64,000 bases of DNA from Oscillospiraceae bacterium (GTDB taxonomy: Bacteria; Bacillota; Clostridia; Oscillospirales; Oscillospiraceae), in the NCBI GenBank assembly GCA_017622995.1, contig JAGAQA010000008.1:1-64000 (forward strand), given 5' to 3'. The first letter of the stretch is position 1. Each line of letters begins with the position of its first letter. The notes beneath the pieces are model-generated. The model was given only the letters and a program-made list of their open reading frames with translations. It had not been told where the DNA came from and did no database searches. Positions 8,056-16,506 of the stretch are shown here, in pieces. Position numbers and translations under genes: made by a program.

Positions 8056-8946
8056 TTAGCGCCGGATTGTGTATTCCACCGGGGTGTCGGCGGGGGCTTC
8101 CAGCAGTTCGGGATTTTCCAGCAGTTTTCTGACCAATGCCACGGTGCCGGAATAGTAGTAGCCGTCGGCGATCCGCTCGTCCAGGGTAATGCCCAGGGGA
8201 ACCACTTCTTTCAGCTCTTCCGTGCCGTCGGGGTGGTGGATCATTTTCATATGTTTCTTGCCGATGACGATAAAGCAGGAATTGGTGCCCCAGTTCACCA
8301 GATGGTGATAGCCCACCTCCAGACCGATGGAGCCCAGGTTGGACAGGAAGATGGAGGCGTGGTTGGGGTCGGAACCCACGATGGACTGGGGAACCCAGCC
8401 CCGCTTATCCAGCCACAGGATAAAGTCAACAATCCGGTTCAGCAGCCACTGGGGCAGCTTGCACAGAAGATCCATGGCGCCTGTGGAGGTATCCACCTGG
8501 GTATCGCTTTTGGTGGAATGGATGACCTTCACAATTTTCTCGTGGAAGGAGTCCAGGGTTTCCTTTTCACCGTATTCAAAGAAGGCCAGGGCTTCCTCCG
8601 CTTTGTCGCTGAATTGCTTCTTCACGGTAAAGCCCATGGTGATTTTGTCCCGCTGATACATTCTGCGGTTGCAGACAAACCGGTTCATCCGGGGCCGCAG
8701 TACAAAGGCCTTGCCGATGGCGGCGGCGATCAGGTGGAAGAAGGTGTACTTGTCAGCGGGATCACAGTCCCCGTTCTTTTTGTCAACATATGCTTTCAGC
8801 GGCGCGTAATCCACATCCACGCTGATAAAGGCTTCGTTGTCCGCCCGGTTGGGCATAATGCCCGGCATAATCCGGTTCATGGAGGGAATGTCCTTCAGCC
8901 ACACGGCATCCGGCCGATCTCCCCATTTTTTCTTTTTCTGAGCCAT
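8056..8946 (-). CDS. Stand-alone E2-like acyltransferase domain protein
   Basis: A 296-residue protein resembling only the catalytic (CAT-fold) domain of 2-oxoacid dehydrogenase E2 subunits; there is no lipoyl or subunit-binding domain. The C-terminal region LGITLDERIADGYYYSGT lines up with the canonical DHRxxDG active-site loop, but the catalytic histidine is glutamate (about residue 257) while the aspartate (about 261) is kept. Such proteins are common in Clostridia without a dehydrogenase complex nearby, and none is here. The ATG at 8946 is eight bases from GGAGG and preferred over 8952. Classical acyl transfer to lipoamide seems unlikely; the substrate is unknown. Confidence 0.75.
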   Translation of the reverse strand: MAQKKKKWGDRPDAVWLKDIPSMNRIMPGIMPNRADNEAFISVDVDYAPLKAYVDKKNGDCDPADKYTFFHLIAAAIGKAFVLRPRMNRFVCNRRMYQRDKITMGFTVKKQFSDKAEEALAFFEYGEKETLDSFHEKIVKVIHSTKSDTQVDTSTGAMDLLCKLPQWLLNRIVDFILWLDKRGWVPQSIVGSDPNHASIFLSNLGSIGLEVGYHHLVNWGTNSCFIVIGKKHMKMIHHPDGTEELKEVVPLGITLDERIADGYYYSGTVALVRKLLENPELLEAPADTPVEYTIRR

Positions 8947-8979
8947 GGTCATTCCTCCAGAATGTCGATAGATGACCCT

Positions 8980-9008
8980 ATTTTACCAGAATGCAAATGC
9001 AATTGCAA
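8980..9008 (-). promoter_or_regulatory. Promoter of the E2-like gene
   Basis: On the minus strand TTGCAA, 17 bases, TAAAAT, about 35 bases before the start codon. Confidence 0.65.
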
Positions 9009-9108
9009 TTCTTTTTTCGCGGCCCCGTTTCTGTGGTTTGTTCCGCCACGCAATCGACAAAAATTGACAATTATTTCCAATTCCCTATGGAAGGATCCGT
9101 GCCTTGGT

Positions 9109-9116
9109 GCTATGAT
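9109..9116 (+). promoter_or_regulatory. Extended -10 of the comEC operon
   Basis: GCTATGAT preceded by TG gives an extended -10 (TGC TATGAT) about 33 bases before comEC. A TTGACA at 9064 with a poorer -10 (TATGGA, 16 bases on) is an alternative. Confidence 0.45.
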
Positions 9117-9148
9117 AGAGGAAGAAAATACTGGGGGAGGGGAATGCG

Positions 9149-11365
9149 ATGCGCAGGCTGGCGTTTGCGGCCTTGGGCTTTGCCGGGGCCATGTTTGCCC
9201 TGACGGGGGTTCTGTGGGAGTATTCCGGGTATTTCTGCGGGCTTGCCGGGGCGGCCTTAGTGCTGACGGCTTTGCTGAGCCTGCGGTTTCAAAAGCTTCG
9301 TGTTCCGGCGGCGGTATTCCTGGGGGCGGTGCTGGCAAGTTCCTGGCTGCTGGTTCTGCAGCGGTGCTATTATGCCCCCTTTTATGAGCTGGATGACCGG
9401 ACCGTTTCCGGGGAAGTCCTGCTGACGGAAAAGCCGGTCTCTTCCGATTACGGCTTTCAGGCAACGGGGAGCCTCAACTGGCAGGGAAAACAGTATCCGG
9501 TGCTGGTTTATTTGAAAGAGGCTTCCCAGGAGCCGGGGAATATTCTGAAAGGCAGCTTCCGGGTCCGGCTGACCCTTCCTGGCGGCAGCAAGGAGGACAG
9601 CTACCATCCCGGCAATCGGGTCCTGGCGCTGGTGACACCCAAGGGGGAGATCCAGACCCTGCCCGGTGAGGCCGGTTCCATCCGGTTCTTTCCCGGTCGG
9701 CTCGCGGGACGGATGAAGGAAATTCTCCGAAACTGTGCGCCGGAGGACGCGGCTGCCTTTGCCCAGTCTCTTTTGCTGGGGGATACCTCCGGGCTGGACT
9801 ACGAGACAAAAACCAGCCTGTCGGTCAGCGGCATCCGGCACATTGTGGCGGTATCCGGCCTCCATGTGGGGGTGCTCTGCGCCGGGATCTGGTTCCTGAC
9901 GAGAAAGCGGCGGTGGCTAACGGTGCTTGTGGGCCTTCCGGTGCTGGCGCTGTTTGCCGCCATGGTGGGCTTCACCCCCTCTGTGTGCCGGGCCTGCCTG
10001 ATGGCGGGGCTGATGATGGTATCCGGCGCTGTGCGGCGGGAATATGACGGCCTGACGGAGCTGTCCTTCGCGGTGCTTGTGCTGCTGTTTCTCAATCCTT
10101 TCGGGGTGCAGGGAGTGGGCTTTCAGCTTTCGGTGCTCAGTGTGCTGGGAATCCTGCTGTTTGGAAGCAGGCTGTCCCGCCGGTTTCGGCAGCGCTTTCC
10201 GGGGCTGTACGCAAACAGGCTGCTGCGCTGGGCCCCGGAATCTCTGAGCGTGACCCTCAGCGCCATGAGCCTGTCCACCCCGGCGGCGGTATACTACTTT
10301 GGCGTGCTGAGCCTGGTGTCGCCCATTGCGAACCTGCTGTGCCTGCCGCTGGTATCCGTCTGCTTCTACGGTCTGGGGCTGACCTGTGGATTGGGCAGCC
10401 TCTGCCTGCCTGCCGGGGTGCTGCTTGGGCACCTGACGGCCCTGCCCATCCGGCTGATTCTCCGGCTTGCACGGGCTCTCAGCCGCCTTCCTTTGGCGGC
10501 GCTGTACACGGCAAGCAGGTTTACGGTGCCCTTCCTGGTGTTTCTCTATCTCCTGGTGCTGGCACGGCTGCTGACAAGACGGGGAAAGCTGCGCCTGTAT
10601 CTCGCCTTTGCCCTGGCCGGACTGGCAGTGTGCACGGTGCTGTCTTCTCTGGGGCCCCGACTGGATGAATGCCGCCTGACGGTGCTGGATGTGGGCCAGG
10701 GTCAGTGCCTGCTGCTTCAAAGCAGGGGCCGGACCCTGGTGGTGGACTGCGGCGGCTGGTCGGAGGAGGGCGCTGCCGATACCGCGGCGGAAATGCTGCT
10801 GAGCCAGAACTGTTCCAGGGTTCAGGCCCTGGCCCTGACCCATTATGACAGGGACCACAGCGGCGGGGTCCGGAACCTGCTCACCCGGGTGGAGCCCGGG
10901 AGCCTGATTCTCCCCGGGGAAGCGGGGGAATTTGCTTTGGAAACGCCATCCAGGCCCCTGACCTTCCTTTCGGAGCCCGCTTCTATGTCCCTTGGGGCGG
11001 GAACGGTTTGGTTTTATCCCTACTATGGGGCCAATTCCGCCCATGAAAACAGCATGGCAATCTTGTTTGAAACGGAAAACTGTGTTATACTGATTACCGG
11101 CGACTGGGATGCCGCAGGGGAGCGGGCGCTGCTGGAAAATGTCCGGATCCCCCATGTGGACATTCTGGTGGTGGGGCACCATGGCTCGAAGAATTCCGCA
11201 AGCCCGGAGCTTCTGGAAGCAGCGGCACCCAGGGCGGCGGTGATTTCCGTAGGCGCAAACAATTCCTACGGCCACCCCAGCCCCCAGACCCTGGACCGGC
11301 TGCGGGCAGCAGGCTGCGCCGTCTACCGCACCGATCAGCAGGGAACCATCATTTTCAGGAGGTAA
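9149..11365 (+). CDS. comEC: DNA internalization protein ComEC/Rec2
   Basis: A 738-residue protein with the three-part ComEC layout: an N-terminal membrane pair plus soluble domain (1-200), the competence membrane domain with GIRHIVAVSGLHVG at about 230 and many hydrophobic segments to about 500, and a metallo-beta-lactamase-like domain (LDVGQGQCLLL, LTHYDRDHSGG, VGHHGSKNS) from about 515. ComEC forms the channel for single-stranded DNA during transformation; the beta-lactamase domain is thought to degrade the other strand. No other competence gene is nearby. It leads an operon with holA, an RNase M5-like gene and an ABC-F gene. The start is the ATG after GGGAGGGG. Confidence 0.93.
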   Translation: MRRLAFAALGFAGAMFALTGVLWEYSGYFCGLAGAALVLTALLSLRFQKLRVPAAVFLGAVLASSWLLVLQRCYYAPFYELDDRTVSGEVLLTEKPVSSDYGFQATGSLNWQGKQYPVLVYLKEASQEPGNILKGSFRVRLTLPGGSKEDSYHPGNRVLALVTPKGEIQTLPGEAGSIRFFPGRLAGRMKEILRNCAPEDAAAFAQSLLLGDTSGLDYETKTSLSVSGIRHIVAVSGLHVGVLCAGIWFLTRKRRWLTVLVGLPVLALFAAMVGFTPSVCRACLMAGLMMVSGAVRREYDGLTELSFAVLVLLFLNPFGVQGVGFQLSVLSVLGILLFGSRLSRRFRQRFPGLYANRLLRWAPESLSVTLSAMSLSTPAAVYYFGVLSLVSPIANLLCLPLVSVCFYGLGLTCGLGSLCLPAGVLLGHLTALPIRLILRLARALSRLPLAALYTASRFTVPFLVFLYLLVLARLLTRRGKLRLYLAFALAGLAVCTVLSSLGPRLDECRLTVLDVGQGQCLLLQSRGRTLVVDCGGWSEEGAADTAAEMLLSQNCSRVQALALTHYDRDHSGGVRNLLTRVEPGSLILPGEAGEFALETPSRPLTFLSEPASMSLGAGTVWFYPYYGANSAHENSMAILFETENCVILITGDWDAAGERALLENVRIPHVDILVVGHHGSKNSASPELLEAAAPRAAVISVGANNSYGHPSPQTLDRLRAAGCAVYRTDQQGTIIFRR

Positions 11366-11369
11366 CACC

Positions 11370-12416
11370 GTGGCAAGAACCGCCCCAAAAGAGGATGCAC
11401 TCAATAAACTGAAGCTGGAAATTCGGAATAAGGATTTGGGACGGCTGTACGTGTTCTACGGAGAGGAGCTGTTCCTGCTGGAGCACTACCTGGGCCAGGT
11501 GAAAAAGCTGCTCCTGGACCCGCTGACGGAATCCTTTAACTTCCATCGGTTCCATACCGAAAACTTTGACGCCCCGGCCTTTGCCGACGCGGTGGAGGGG
11601 CTTCCCATGATGGCGGAGCACACCCTGATTCAGGTGGAGGACATTGACCTGTTCAAGCTGCCGGAAAACGACCGGGACCGGGTGGCCGCCGCCCTTTCGG
11701 ACATTCCCGATTACTGCACCGTGGTATTCACCTATACCGCGGCATCCTGGAAGCCGGACAAGCGGATGAAAAAGCTGTGGGAGGCCATCGATCACCACGG
11801 CCTGATCGTGGAATTTCCCAAGCAGGATCAGAACCATCTGATCGCCTGGATCACCCGGCATTTCGCCGCCCGGGACAAGAGAATCTCCCCGGAGCTGTGC
11901 GCCTACCTGATTGAGATTACCGACGGCACCATGACCTCCCTAATGGGAGAAATCGACAAGATTGCCGCTTTTTCCGGGGCGGATGCCATCTGTAAGGCAG
12001 ACATTGACGCGGTGACGGAGCCGGTGCTGGACGCGGTTGTGTTCCAGATGACAGATCTGATGAGCGCCGGACGGTATGACGAGGCCCTTCTGAAGCTGCG
12101 CCAGCTGCTTAAAATGCAGCAGGAGCCCATCCAGATTTTGGGTGCCATCGGCGCCCACTTCCGCCGGCTGGGCACCGCCCGGACCCTGCTGGACAATGGC
12201 AGGAACAGCACGGATTTGCAAAAGCTCTGCGGCCTGCCGGACTACCCGGCCCGGAAAACCATGGAGGCGGCCCGGCGGTTTTCCGCCCCCTTCTGCAAAA
12301 AGGCGGCCTGCCTGATTCTGGAAACAGACTACAAGCTGAAAACCTCCTATGACGACAGCCAGCGGCTTCTGGAATTGCTGATTCTGGACCTGGCACGGGA
12401 GGCGGCCAATGGTTAA
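11370..12416 (+). CDS. holA: DNA polymerase III delta subunit
   Basis: A 348-residue HolA homologue. The delta subunit opens the beta sliding clamp within the clamp-loader complex. The N-terminal LGRLYVFYGEELFLLEHYL is the family signature (the nucleotide-binding fold without a working P-loop), followed by the lid and C-terminal collar domain (LRQLLKMQQEPIQILGAI). The start is GTG, four bases after comEC stops, with AGGAGG overlapping the comEC end. comEC-holA adjacency is widespread in Firmicutes and supports the call. Confidence 0.92.
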   Translation: MARTAPKEDALNKLKLEIRNKDLGRLYVFYGEELFLLEHYLGQVKKLLLDPLTESFNFHRFHTENFDAPAFADAVEGLPMMAEHTLIQVEDIDLFKLPENDRDRVAAALSDIPDYCTVVFTYTAASWKPDKRMKKLWEAIDHHGLIVEFPKQDQNHLIAWITRHFAARDKRISPELCAYLIEITDGTMTSLMGEIDKIAAFSGADAICKADIDAVTEPVLDAVVFQMTDLMSAGRYDEALLKLRQLLKMQQEPIQILGAIGAHFRRLGTARTLLDNGRNSTDLQKLCGLPDYPARKTMEAARRFSAPFCKKAACLILETDYKLKTSYDDSQRLLELLILDLAREAANG

Positions 12417-12993
12417 AATCCAAGAGGCCATTCTGGTAGAGGGCCGCTATGACAGCAATACCCTGCGGCAGATTGTGGATGCCCCCATTCTGGAAACCTC
12501 CGGCTTTGGCATTTTCAAAGACAAAAGGCAGCTGGCCCTTCTGCGCCGGGTGGCGGAAAAGCGGGGGCTCATCGTCTTTACGGATTCCGATGGGGCGGGC
12601 TTTGTGATCCGCAACCATATCAAAAGCGCCATTCCCGGCAAATATCTGAAGCACGCCTACATCCCCGATATTCCCGGCAAGGAAAAGCGAAAGTCCGCCC
12701 CGGGGAAGGAGGGCAAGCTGGGGGTGGAGGGTATGACCAGGGAGGTGATCCTGTCCGCGCTCCGGGCCGCCGGTGCCACCATAGACGGAGAAACAGCGAA
12801 GGCCGAAGCCCCAATCACAAAGCAGGACTTTATGGAGCTTGGCCTTTCCGGGGGAGCGGGCAGCAGTGAAAAACGGCGGTGCCTGCAAAAAAAGCTGGAC
12901 CTTCCGGAACACATGAGCAGCAACGCACTGCTGCAGGCAGTGAATTTACTATACTCGAAAGAAGAGCTCTGGGCCATTTTGTCAGAGCTGTAA
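12409..12993 (+). CDS. rnmV: Toprim-domain nuclease, RNase M5-like
   Basis: A 194-residue Toprim protein overlapping holA by 8 bases. The conserved glutamate is in AILVEGRYD (residue 10) and the DxD pair in FTDSDGAG (about 59-61), the metal-binding residues of the fold. The segment KEKRKSAPGKEGKLGVEG is typical of RNase M5, which trims 5S rRNA precursors at its double-stranded stem. Length agrees with RnmV (about 186 residues). In Bacillus rnmV sits beside ksgA instead, so the context is not diagnostic and another Toprim nuclease role cannot be excluded. Confidence 0.75.
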   Translation: MVKIQEAILVEGRYDSNTLRQIVDAPILETSGFGIFKDKRQLALLRRVAEKRGLIVFTDSDGAGFVIRNHIKSAIPGKYLKHAYIPDIPGKEKRKSAPGKEGKLGVEGMTREVILSALRAAGATIDGETAKAEAPITKQDFMELGLSGGAGSSEKRRCLQKKLDLPEHMSSNALLQAVNLLYSKEELWAILSEL

Positions 12994-13003
12994 AGGAAAG
13001 AAA

Positions 13004-14866
13004 ATGGTTGATATATCCGTAAAAAACGTAAATAAATTCTTTGTCATCGGAGAAAACCTGCTGGAGGACCTGTCCTTTGACATTCAGGAAGGGGAGCGGG
13101 TGGCCATTCTGGGCCGCAACGGCTGCGGCAAAACCACCCTTTTCAAAATCCTCACCGGCGAAATGGACTATGACGGCGGGGAGGTCTACGTCAACCCCAA
13201 TAAAAAACTGGGTCTCATCTCTCAGATTCCCCATTTCCCGGCGGGGTACACCGTGGAGGATGTGCTGCGCTCCGCTTTTACGGAGCTGACCTCCGCAAAA
13301 CGGAAGATGGAGGCCCTGGAGCAGGCCATGACCCAGGGGGCCACGGCCGAGCAGCTCCGGGAATACGATGCCCTGGTGAACCGCTTCCAGTCCGGCGGCG
13401 GCTACGAGATGGACGTGGATGTGGACAAGATCTGCAACGGTCTGGGCATCACAGCTGCCCAGCGGCCCCAGGAATTCGACAGCCTGTCCGGCGGCGAAAA
13501 GACCCGGATCAATCTTGCCCGGCTTCTGCTGGAAAAGACGGACATTCTGCTGCTGGACGAGCCCACCAACCACCTGGATCTGAACAGTGTGGAGTGGCTG
13601 GAGAGCTACATCAAGAGCTTTAAGGGCACGGTGCTGATCATCTCCCACGACCGGTATTTCATCGATCAGGTGGCCCAGCGGGTCATCGAGATCACCGACG
13701 GTCACGCGGAATTCTACACCGGCAACTATTCCTTCTACATGGAAGAAAAGCAGGCCCGGTTTGATTTGCAGCTGAAGCAGTACGAGCAGGAGCAGGCCAA
13801 GCTCAAGCAGCTGGGCTATACCGTGGAGCGGATGAAGGGCTGGGGCATCAACAACCGGACCCTCTACCGCCGGGCCATGTCCATTCAGCACCGGATGGAG
13901 CGGATTCAGAAAACCAAGCGGCCCAAAACGGAAAAAACCATGAAGGCCTCCTTTGGGGAAAAGGATTTTTCCGGCGACGTAGTCTTCAAAATGAAAAATG
14001 TGTCCAAGTCCTATGGGGACCGGGTGCTGTTTTCCGATGTGAACCTCAACGTGGAGGGCGGCGAGCGCATTGCCCTTCTGGGTGACAACGGCACCGGAAA
14101 GTCCACCTTCCTCAAGTGCCTGCTGGGGGAGGAGGACTGCGGCGGCAGGATCCAGTTCGGGCCCACCGTCAAGTGGGGCTACCTGCCCCAGATCATCCGC
14201 TTTGACCATCCGGAGCGGAGCCTGTACGACACCATGCTCTACGAAAAGAACCTGACGCCCCAAATGGCCCGGGACCGGCTGGGGGCCTTCCTGTTCCAGG
14301 GGGAGGATGTGTTCAAAACCGTGGGCACCCTCTCCGGCGGCGAGCAATCCAGACTGCGGCTGTGTATGCTGATGGATGAAAAGATTAACCTTCTGATCCT
14401 GGACGAGCCCACCAACCACCTGGACATTGCCTCCCGGGAATGGGTGGAGGCCGCCATTGAGGAGTTTGAGGGGGTGCTGCTCTTCGTCTCCCACGACCGG
14501 TATTTCATTGAAAAGTTTGCCGAGCGGATCTGGCTGCTGGAAAACGGCGCCATTCGGGATTTCCCCTGCGGGTATCAGAAATACCGATCCATTCTGGACC
14601 ACGAGGCCCAGGCCAGGACCCTGCCGAAATCGGAGCCCAAGGTCAAAAAGGAGCGGCCCCGGACGGGAACCAAGGACGGGGAAAAGCTGGTCCGCCGCCT
14701 GGAGCGGGAGATCGAAAAGCAGGAAGGGCTGATTTCTGAGCTGGACGGCAAAATCGAAGCCGCTGCCGCGGACTATCAGGAGCTGACCCGGCTGCTGGGG
14801 GAGAAGGAGCAGGCGGAGGAAGTGCTTCTGGAGCTTATGGAGCAGTGGGAGCAGGCCCAAAGCTGA
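13004..14866 (+). CDS. ABC-F family ATPase
   Basis: A 620-residue soluble protein with two ABC ATPase domains and no membrane segment. Walker A motifs are GRNGCGKTT (about 38) and GDNGTGKST (about 362); the signature motifs are LSGGEKTR and LSGGEQSR, each followed by LLLDEPTNHLD or LILDEPTNHLD. The linker between them (about 245-310) is charged and helical, and residues 550-620 form a coiled coil as in Uup/YdiF. ABC-F proteins bind the ribosomal E site and rescue or tune translation. The lack of a long antibiotic-resistance loop and the housekeeping context suggest a translation factor rather than a resistance gene. Confidence 0.9.
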   Translation: MVDISVKNVNKFFVIGENLLEDLSFDIQEGERVAILGRNGCGKTTLFKILTGEMDYDGGEVYVNPNKKLGLISQIPHFPAGYTVEDVLRSAFTELTSAKRKMEALEQAMTQGATAEQLREYDALVNRFQSGGGYEMDVDVDKICNGLGITAAQRPQEFDSLSGGEKTRINLARLLLEKTDILLLDEPTNHLDLNSVEWLESYIKSFKGTVLIISHDRYFIDQVAQRVIEITDGHAEFYTGNYSFYMEEKQARFDLQLKQYEQEQAKLKQLGYTVERMKGWGINNRTLYRRAMSIQHRMERIQKTKRPKTEKTMKASFGEKDFSGDVVFKMKNVSKSYGDRVLFSDVNLNVEGGERIALLGDNGTGKSTFLKCLLGEEDCGGRIQFGPTVKWGYLPQIIRFDHPERSLYDTMLYEKNLTPQMARDRLGAFLFQGEDVFKTVGTLSGGEQSRLRLCMLMDEKINLLILDEPTNHLDIASREWVEAAIEEFEGVLLFVSHDRYFIEKFAERIWLLENGAIRDFPCGYQKYRSILDHEAQARTLPKSEPKVKKERPRTGTKDGEKLVRRLEREIEKQEGLISELDGKIEAAAADYQELTRLLGEKEQAEEVLLELMEQWEQAQS

Positions 14867-14898
14867 CTTGCTGCACCGCCGGAAAACCGGAAAGAGCA

Positions 14899-14927
14899 TT
14901 GACAGTCCCGGTGCGGGGCATTATAAT
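14899..14927 (+). promoter_or_regulatory. Consensus promoter of the Mrp gene
   Basis: TTGACA, 17 bases, TATAAT: a perfect sigma-A match, 49 bases before the Mrp start codon. Confidence 0.9.
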
Positions 14928-14975
14928 AACCATTGAAATAAAAAGCGCCTATTGCGCGTTTAAGGAGAGAATCAA

Positions 14976-15800
14976 ATGAGTTCCTGTAACGGAAATTGTT
15001 CCAGCTGCAGCTCCGACTGCGGCGACCGCAAGGCAGAAAGCCTGCTGGCCCAGCTGAACCCCAGAGCCAGCGTCAAAAAGGTCATTGCCGTTGTGTCCGG
15101 CAAGGGCGGCGTGGGCAAGTCCACCGTCACCTCCATGCTGGCCGTAGCCATGGCCCGGAAGGGCAAGCGTGTGGGCGTTCTGGACGCGGACATCACCGGC
15201 CCCTCCGCCCCCACTGCCTTTGGTGTCAACGAGTGCCAGGGCGCCAATGAAGACGGCCTCTATCCCGCCCTGTCCAGAACCGGCATCCAGGTGATGTCCA
15301 TCAACCTGCTGCTGGACAACCCCGGTGATCCCGTTGTGTGGCGGGGCCCCGTCATCGCCGGGGCGGTGAAACAGTTCTGGACCGACGTGATCTGGGAAGA
15401 CGTGGATTACCTGTTTGTGGATATGCCTCCCGGAACCGGCGATGTGCCCCTGACCGTGTTCCAGAGCCTGCCGGTGGACGGCATTGTGATTGTCACCAGC
15501 CCCCAGGATCTGGTGTCCATGATTGTGACCAAGGCCGTCCGGATGGCCGAGATGATGCACATTCCCGTGCTGGGCTTTGTGGAAAACTACGCCTATCTGG
15601 AATGCCCGGACTGCGGTAAGAAAATCAATGTCTTTGGAGAAAGCCACCTGGACCGGGTTGCCGAAAAACTGGGCCTGCCGGTGCTGGCAAGGCTTCCCAT
15701 TGATCCCAAGGTTGCCGAGGCCTACGACAACGGCCAGATGGAGTCCGTGAACACGGAGCTCCTGTCCGGTGTGCTGGATGCCATCGAGAAGGCAGAATAA
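14976..15800 (+). CDS. Mrp/ApbC-type iron-sulfur carrier ATPase
   Basis: A 274-residue P-loop protein of the Mrp/NBP35 family. The deviant Walker A is SGKGGVGKST (about residues 41-50) and the switch region is DADITGPSAP; DMPPGTGDVPLT is diagnostic. CPDC near residue 210 supplies the cluster-bridging CxxC of the dimer. The N terminus has four extra cysteines (C4, C8, C11, C15), as in NBP35-type proteins, giving a second possible cluster site. It likely assembles or delivers 4Fe-4S clusters in the cytoplasm. It is a single-gene unit with a perfect promoter, an AAGGAGAG ribosome binding site and a strong terminator. Confidence 0.92.
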   Translation: MSSCNGNCSSCSSDCGDRKAESLLAQLNPRASVKKVIAVVSGKGGVGKSTVTSMLAVAMARKGKRVGVLDADITGPSAPTAFGVNECQGANEDGLYPALSRTGIQVMSINLLLDNPGDPVVWRGPVIAGAVKQFWTDVIWEDVDYLFVDMPPGTGDVPLTVFQSLPVDGIVIVTSPQDLVSMIVTKAVRMAEMMHIPVLGFVENYAYLECPDCGKKINVFGESHLDRVAEKLGLPVLARLPIDPKVAEAYDNGQMESVNTELLSGVLDAIEKAE

Positions 15801-15810
15801 CCCCTTATAG

Positions 15811-15857
15811 AAAAAACGTTATTGCGCGCCGTTCCCCGGCCGCAATAACGTTTTTTT
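15811..15857 (+). terminator. Terminator after the Mrp gene
   Basis: AAAAAACGTTATTGCG pairs perfectly with CGCAATAACGTTTTTT; T runs occur on both strands, so it may work both ways. Confidence 0.9.
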
Positions 15858-15876
15858 CGATGCATCAATGCATTGC

Positions 15877-15905
15877 TTGACGCGTGTTTCATAAAATGGT
15901 ATAAT
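15877..15905 (+). promoter_or_regulatory. Promoter facing the AT-rich patch
   Basis: TTGACG, 17 bases, TATAAT. No intact gene follows for 600 bases, so this may be the relic promoter of the decayed flippase or may drive the 16507 gene with a long leader. Confidence 0.65.
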
Positions 15906-16049
15906 TTACGTCAAAAAGTGGGATGAATTTGCCCCGGTTTGGAAATCGCGGCATCCATGAAACAGAATACTGTACCACAGATGTTTCGGAAAACGTCATG
16001 CAGAGCAAATGGTGGATTTGTCTTTGCAAGATGAGGTAAGCGGCCAGAT

Positions 16050-16339
16050 ATGACCTCGGCTGATGAAAAGGGTATGCTGGGAAAATCGTATCAGGTTTCG
16101 GAAAGCGTTGTGCTGGCCCTGGTGTTGCTTACCTATGTCAGCGGAGCCATTTTCCGATATTCACATATCAGACAACATTGGGGATGTATGAAAAGATGCG
16201 TAACCCCAATATATTATCTGGTATCTTGAATATCATTCTATCCGTATTTCTTGGCGTGAGAATTGGCCTCCTCGGGATATATCTGGCGACTTCCACATCC
16301 AGGCTTTGTACATCTGAGGTAGCGGGAGGACGCTATTGA
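16050..16339 (+). pseudogene. Remnant of a polysaccharide flippase (Wzx/RfbX type)
   Basis: Two overlapping frames together give one recognisable segment. The first (16050-16150) reads SESVVLALVLLTYVSGA; the second, one frame off from 16148 to the stop at 16337-16339, reads FPIFTYQTTLGMYEKM, then RNPNILSGILNIILSVFLG and GLLGIYLATSTSRLCT. That series is the C-terminal membrane region of oligosaccharide flippases of the MATE/RfbX fold. A single-base frameshift lies near 16146-16156, most of the N-terminal coding region is gone and the C terminus is lost. The rest of 15906-16500 has no other coding signal I can name. It lies directly before a GT-C-like gene, as expected for a decayed surface polysaccharide locus. 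Confidence 0.7.
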
Positions 16340-16506
16340 AAATGAAAACATTCTGCAATTCCAGAAATGTAAGTGAACAATTGGATAAAGTGCACAGGCT
16401 GGTAAATTGGCTGGAAATAGTTTGAGGAAGAGCATGATTTTCTGTGTTTCTCATAAGAAGTATGCCTAAATAATTACACAACAAAGAGTGAGAAAAGAGG
16501 ATGGAA

